From NCBI RefSeq assembly GCF_001921205.1, contig NZ_MSIE01000001.1, positions 1 to 64,000 of the forward strand: DNA of 64,000 nt, read 5' to 3'. Position numbers and translations under genes: made by a program. The DNA is from Actinophytocola xanthii (GTDB lineage Bacteria > Actinomycetota > Actinomycetes > Mycobacteriales > Pseudonocardiaceae). The notes below the pieces were generated by a model. That model had not been told where the DNA came from. It worked only from the letters and a program-made list of their open reading frames with translations, and did not search any database. Numbering within the stretch: position 1 is the stretch's first letter; the number at the start of each line of letters is the position of its first letter. Shown here piece by piece: positions 60,313-64,000 of this stretch.

Positions 60313-60732
60313 TCAGTTCCCACCGGTCCGGGCGCGCAGCTCGCGTTCCCGCTCGATCAGCTCCGGCCGCACGTCGAAGTCCTCCGGCTCGGCCACCTGC
60401 CGGATCTCGAGGTCGACGTTGCCGCCGCCGTCGAGCGTCGGCCACCGCTTCACCAGCTCGACGACCTCCTCCAGCGAGTCCGCCCGCACCATCGTGTAGC
60501 CCGCGATGAGCTCCTTGGCCTCGGTGAACGGGCCGTCGATGACGGCGGTCCGACCACCGCTGAACTCGACGATCGCGCCCCTCGACGAGGGGTGCAGCCC
60601 CGTCGCGTCGAGCAGCACGCCCGCCTTGAGCAGCTCCTCGTTGTACCTGGACATGGCATCGACCAGAGCCTCGCTGGCCGGCTCACCGGCCTCGGTGTGC
60701 TCGTCCGCCCTGCGGATGATCATGAAACGCAC
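60313..60732 (-). CDS. DGPF (YCII-like) protein
   Basis: 139 residues. RFMIIRRADEH start and DGPFTEAKELIAGY. GTG at 60732 with GGAGAGG 6 bases upstream. First gene of the DGPF-DGPF-ECF42 operon; an ECF-type promoter lies at 60773-60798. Confidence 0.92.
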   Translation of the reverse strand: MRFMIIRRADEHTEAGEPASEALVDAMSRYNEELLKAGVLLDATGLHPSSRGAIVEFSGGRTAVIDGPFTEAKELIAGYTMVRADSLEEVVELVKRWPTLDGGGNVDLEIRQVAEPEDFDVRPELIERERELRARTGGN

Positions 60733-60772
60733 GTCGTCCCTCTCCTTCGCTTCATCCGGCGACAACCTAGCG

Positions 60773-60798
60773 TCGAAGAGCCGGGACGCCCTTCGACA
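60773..60798 (-). promoter_or_regulatory. ECF42-type promoter for the DGPF/sigma operon
   Basis: Minus strand: TGTCGA (60793-60798), 17 bases, CGA (60773-60775). As I recall, ECF42 factors use TGTCGA at -35 and a CGA-like -10. It lies about 40 bases upstream of the first DGPF gene and suggests the sigma factor drives its own operon. Confidence 0.6.
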
Positions 60799-60881
60799 CA
60801 CTCGCCAGGATTTTTTTCGTGCGGAACCGCGACCGCGGTGACTCGCGGGGACGGTCGGACCCCGCCCCTAGAATCTGCGCC

Positions 60882-62699
60882 GTGACTCTCCCCGCGACCC
60901 CGACGCCCGTGGACACGCTGCGCCGCGTGTTCGGCTACGACGCCTTCCGGGGGAACCAACAGGAGATCATCGACCACGTGGCCGGCGGCGGGGACGCGCT
61001 GGTGCTGATGCCCACCGGCGGCGGGAAGTCACTGTGCTACCAGATCCCGGCCCTGGTCCGCCCGGGTGTCGGCATCGTCGTCTCCCCGCTGATCGCCCTG
61101 ATGCAGGACCAGGTCGACGCCCTGCGTGCGCTCGGCGTGCGGGCCGGCTTCCTCAACTCCACCCAGGACCTCGGCGAGCGCCGGGTGGTGGAGGCGGCGT
61201 TCCTCGCCGGCGAGCTCGACCTGCTGTACCTGGCCCCGGAGCGGTTGACCGTCGAGTCCACCCTGCGCCTGCTCGACCGGGGGACGATCGCGCTGTTCGC
61301 GATCGACGAAGCGCACTGCGTGGCGCAGTGGGGCCACGACTTCCGCCCCGACTACCTCGCGCTGTCGGCGCTGCACGAACGGTGGCCGAGCGTGCCGCGG
61401 ATCGCGCTCACGGCCACCGCCACCGAGGCCACCCGCCGGGAGATCGCCGGCCGGCTGAACCTCGAGGACGCGCGGCACTTCGTCTCGAGCTTCGACCGCC
61501 CCAACATCCAGTACCGGATCGTGGCCAAGAACAAGCCGGAGCAGCAGCTGCTGGAGCTGCTCACCAGCGAGCACAAGGGCGACGCCGGCATCGTCTACTG
61601 CCTGTCGCGGGCCTCGACCGAGCGCACCGCCGCGTTCCTGAGCCAGAACGGAATCGAGGCGCTGCCCTACCACGCGGGCCTGGACGCCGGCACCCGCGCG
61701 CGCAACCAGTCACGGTTCCTGCGCGAGGACGGCCTGGTCGTGGTGGCGACGATCGCCTTCGGGATGGGGATCGACAAGCCCGACGTCCGCTTCGTCGCGC
61801 ACCTCGACCTGCCGAAGTCGGTCGAGGGCTACTACCAGGAGACAGGCCGCGCCGGCCGGGACGGGCTGCCCTCCACGGCCTGGCTCGCCTACGGGCTGCA
61901 GGACGTGGTGCAGCAGCGCAAGATGATCGCCTCCTCGGAGGGCGACCACGCGCACCGGCGGCGGCTCGGCGTGCACCTGGACGCGATGCTGGCGCTCTGC
62001 GAGACCGTCGAGTGCCGGCGCGTGCAGCTGCTGAACTACTTCGGCCAGGCGAGCGAGCCCTGCGGCAACTGCGACACCTGCCTGTCCCCGCCGCAGTCCT
62101 GGGACGGCACGGTCGCCGCGCAGAAGGTCCTGTCGACGGTGTACCGGCTCGACCGCGAGCGCCGCCAGAAGTTCGGCGTCGGGCACGTCGTGGACATCCT
62201 GCTCGGCAAGACCACGCCCAAGGTCAGCCAGCACAACCACGAGTCGCTGACCGTCTTCGGCGTGGGGACCGAGCTGTCCGAGGCCGAGTGGCGCGGCGTG
62301 GTGCGCCAGCTGCTGGCGCAGGGCCTGCTCAGCGTGGAGGGCGAGCACGGCACGCTGGTGCTCACCGACGCGAGCGCGGAGGTGCTCGGCCGGCGCCGGG
62401 AGGTTCGGCTGCGGACCGAGGCCAAGCGCGCGGTGCGTGGGTCGACGCGGCGTGCCGCGGCCGCCGAGGCGGAGCTGCCGGCGGAGGCCAGGCCGGTGTT
62501 CGAACGCCTGCGGGCGTGGCGGGCGGCCACGGCCAAGGAGCAGGGAGTTCCGGCCTACGTGATCTTCCACGATGCGACGCTGCGCCAGATCGCGACCGAG
62601 GCGCCGGCCACGCTCGACGAGCTGGGCACGGTGAGTGGGGTCGGGGAGAACAAACTGGCGAAGTACGGGCAGCAGATCCTCGACACGCTCGCGGCCTGA
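60882..62699 (+). CDS. recQ: ATP-dependent DNA helicase RecQ
   Basis: 605 residues. Walker A PTGGGKSL (44-51), DEAH box (142-145), motif [12 protein letters not shown], zinc Cys (CGNCDTC plus an upstream Cys), RQC winged helix and C-terminal HRDC domain. RecQ unwinds DNA in repair and recombination. GTG start at 60882. Confidence 0.95.
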   Translation: MTLPATPTPVDTLRRVFGYDAFRGNQQEIIDHVAGGGDALVLMPTGGGKSLCYQIPALVRPGVGIVVSPLIALMQDQVDALRALGVRAGFLNSTQDLGERRVVEAAFLAGELDLLYLAPERLTVESTLRLLDRGTIALFAIDEAHCVAQWGHDFRPDYLALSALHERWPSVPRIALTATATEATRREIAGRLNLEDARHFVSSFDRPNIQYRIVAKNKPEQQLLELLTSEHKGDAGIVYCLSRASTERTAAFLSQNGIEALPYHAGLDAGTRARNQSRFLREDGLVVVATIAFGMGIDKPDVRFVAHLDLPKSVEGYYQETGRAGRDGLPSTAWLAYGLQDVVQQRKMIASSEGDHAHRRRLGVHLDAMLALCETVECRRVQLLNYFGQASEPCGNCDTCLSPPQSWDGTVAAQKVLSTVYRLDRERRQKFGVGHVVDILLGKTTPKVSQHNHESLTVFGVGTELSEAEWRGVVRQLLAQGLLSVEGEHGTLVLTDASAEVLGRRREVRLRTEAKRAVRGSTRRAAAAEAELPAEARPVFERLRAWRAATAKEQGVPAYVIFHDATLRQIATEAPATLDELGTVSGVGENKLAKYGQQILDTLAA

Positions 62700-62718
62700 G
62701 GCGTCACTCTTTCTCGCC

Positions 62719-62747
62719 CCACTTCCACCCTGTGGAGTGGTGTTTTT
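62719..62747 (+). terminator. Intrinsic terminator after recQ
   Basis: Stem CCACTTCCAC (62719-62728) with GTGGAGTGG (62732-62740), one bulged base, 3-base loop, followed by TGTTTTT. Starts 19 bases after the recQ stop. Confidence 0.75.
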
Positions 62748-63025
62748 CGGCGAAAAATCCTTACAGTAGATAGACGTGACCCAATCGGAACACCATCCAG
62801 AAGTGAACCACCTTCACTATTGAACCGTGAAAAATCACATCCCGTAACCAATATCGCGAGATGTGCCAGAAATTGCTACCGAGTGTAGATGCAAACGCCT
62901 GACCAGCTGTTTCGTAACGGAGGATCACGCCCCAGCGATCGAATGACCGTCACCAGCGCAACCCGTTACACTCCGTCATAGATTCCCGGATTCAGCCGAA
63001 TTGGTCACCCCTCCGGAGCGACGTC
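62748..63025. other. Intergenic region, comparatively AT-rich, no gene seen
   Basis: About 280 bases with clearly more A/T than the rest of the window and no coding potential. It holds two palindromes, AGTGAA-CCACC-TTCACT (62802-62818) and GTGA-AAAA-TCAC (62827-62838). No tRNA, rRNA or clear att site. It could contain regulatory sites or a small RNA for the genes to the right. Confidence 0.5.
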
Positions 63026-63286
63026 ATGCCACCCCACTCCCGAATGCCGACAGCCGCCCTTTCGAACCGGCCGGCTTACCCCGTCGCGGGGATGGCGGCA
63101 CTGCTGGGAGTCGTGAGCCTGGCCGCCGCGCTTGCCACCTGGCACGGCGCGCCATGGGTCATCGTCGTCCCGGTCGCGGTGGTCCTGGCCGGCGTCACCC
63201 TGTTCCTCGGCGCACGACGCGCGCTGCGGCGCGCCTCCGCGAAGATCGACCTGATCCTCGCCGAGGAGCTGGACCGGACCGAGTGA
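63026..63286 (+). CDS. Small membrane protein with ASAKIDLIL motif
   Basis: 86 residues. Two membrane helices (about 18-38 and 43-63), then RRALRRASAKIDLILAEELD. The end matches the small protein at 19845 (ASARIDLILTEEL). GGAG lies upstream of the ATG. Function unknown. Confidence 0.75.
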   Translation: MPPHSRMPTAALSNRPAYPVAGMAALLGVVSLAAALATWHGAPWVIVVPVAVVLAGVTLFLGARRALRRASAKIDLILAEELDRTE

Positions 63287-63336
63287 CCCTTCCCGCCCCC
63301 CACATCACACCCACCAGAAGTGCCGAGGAGGCCATC

Positions 63337-63411
63337 ATGCGCACCATCCGCGACGACCGCGACCTGTGCTTCGTCCCGTCCCACCAGACGCGGGTTTCAC
63401 CCTGGAGGTGA
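63337..63411 (+). CDS. Possible 24-residue peptide
   Basis: ATG with GAGGAGG 5 bases upstream; peptide RTIRDDRDLCFVPSHQTRVS and four more residues. The strong ribosome-binding site is the main support. It may be a leader for the metalloprotease gene 40 bases downstream or may not be translated. Confidence 0.35.
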   Translation: MRTIRDDRDLCFVPSHQTRVSPWR

Positions 63412-63450
63412 CACCGTCTGGCCGGGTTGTCCGGCTGGGAAGGGATCCGC

Positions 63451-64000
63451 GTGCTGGCCTACGTCGTCGGTGTCCTGCTGTTCGTCCTCGGGGTGTGCCT
63501 GTCGCTGGCTTTGCACGAAGCGGGCCACCTCGTCGCCGCCAAGGCGTTCGGGATGAAGGTGCGGCGGTATTTCGTCGGCATGGGCCCGAAGGTGTTCTCC
63601 TTCCGGCGCGGGGAGACCGAGTACGGCCTGCGGTGGCTGCCGGTCGGCGGGTACTGCGAGATCGCCGGCATGACCACCATGGACGAGCTGGCTCCCGACG
63701 AGGAGCGGCGGGCCATGTGGCGGCAGGCGACGTGGAAACGCACCACGGTCATGCTCGCCGGCCCGGTCACCCACTTCGTGCTCGGCTTCGTCCTGCTCTA
63801 CGCGTTGGCCGTCTCGATGGGCCTGCCGAACCTGGCCGAACGGCCGGTGGTGGCCGGGACCGCCGCGTGCGTGACCGACGCCAGCACCACCAAGCAGATC
63901 ACCGACCCGACCTGCCCGCCCGGGTCGGTGGGCCCGGCCCAGGCCGCGGGCATCCAGGTCGGCGACGAGATCGTGGCGGTCGACGGGACGCCGACGCCGA
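63451..64000 (+). CDS. Site-2 zinc metalloprotease (RseP/Rip1-like), N-terminal part
   Basis: First 183 codons; the gene runs off the right edge. Membrane helix with the catalytic HEAGH (His22, Glu23, His26), PVGGYCEIAGM, and the start of a PDZ domain (GIQVGDEIVAVDGTPTP). Intramembrane proteases of this kind cut anti-sigma factors and other single-pass membrane proteins. GTG start with GAAGGG upstream. Confidence 0.93.
   Translation, partial: MLAYVVGVLLFVLGVCLSLALHEAGHLVAAKAFGMKVRRYFVGMGPKVFSFRRGETEYGLRWLPVGGYCEIAGMTTMDELAPDEERRAMWRQATWKRTTVMLAGPVTHFVLGFVLLYALAVSMGLPNLAERPVVAGTAACVTDASTTKQITDPTCPPGSVGPAQAAGIQVGDEIVAVDGTPTP

Noticed and set aside
62700-63025. tRNA or att site in the gap after recQ
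   Set aside because: No cloverleaf, CCA end or direct repeat flanking the region was found by eye.

Overview
The window comes from a motile, high-GC actinobacterium. Supporting signs are dense ATGA/GTGA start-stop overlaps, GTG starts, strong GGAGG ribosome-binding sites, a WhiB-like protein, MMPL lipid-type exporters, an ECF42-type sigma factor and a DUF574-type methyltransferase. A flagellated Pseudonocardiales-like genus would fit, but I cannot name the species from sequence alone.

Layout. 1-15.5 kb is a flagellar island. On the minus strand, from promoter to distal end: fliA; fliC followed by a terminator; fliD-fliS-small protein; then flgB-flgC-fliE-fliF-fliG-fliH-fliI-fliJ-cell wall hydrolase-fliK (fliK runs off the left edge). 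On the plus strand, divergent from fliA: flgN-flgK-flgL-fliW-csrA. Three transcription units (flgB, fliC, flgN) carry the same FliA/WhiG-type promoter, TCAR-N15-KCCGATKR. The fliC leader holds ANGGA motifs that fit CsrA control, with fliW and csrA encoded in the same island. 15.5-19.7 kb holds two PAS histidine kinases, one with a degenerate ATP-binding domain, and an OmpR-type regulator. 19.8-27.2 kb holds a small membrane protein, a secreted zinc metalloprotease, a methyltransferase, a second two-component system, a DUF2993-like lipid-binding protein and an MMPL transporter.

26.9-29.5 kb is a decaying TetR-controlled oxidoreductase locus: a zinc-free alcohol dehydrogenase-type pseudogene, a SnoaL-like protein, two TetR regulators and operator-like repeats. 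29.5-37.5 kb holds an amphi-Trp protein, a whiB-like gene with an exact SigR-type promoter, and a cluster centred on a 1,488-residue kinase-STAND ATPase-membrane-WD40 protein. That protein is preceded by two related membrane coiled-coil proteins and followed by a membrane protein and a possible FHA-like protein. This is the best candidate in the window for an uncharacterised signalling or defence system. 37.6-41.6 kb holds an ABC-2 exporter with a NarL-type two-component system. 41.7-44.0 kb holds a zinc-ribbon XRE/TPR regulator beside a CxxC protein. 44.0-47.0 kb is a TetR/MMPL efflux pair with repeated operators, followed by a GH3 hydrolase, the scar of a deleted tetR/MFS pair, and a PlsC-type acyltransferase.

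49.2-53.3 kb holds small envelope proteins, a PRPP synthetase paralogue, an NDH-2-like flavoprotein and a 3Fe-4S ferredoxin. 53.3-58.6 kb looks catabolic: zinc alcohol dehydrogenase, ABM-domain protein, GntR, beta-hydroxyacid dehydrogenase, aldo/keto reductase and LacI. 58.6-60.8 kb is an ECF42 sigma factor with two DGPF (YCII-like) proteins and a matching promoter. The window ends with recQ, a comparatively AT-rich non-coding stretch, a small membrane protein related to the one at 20 kb, and the start of a site-2 metalloprotease. I saw no rRNA, tRNA, CRISPR array or insertion sequence.
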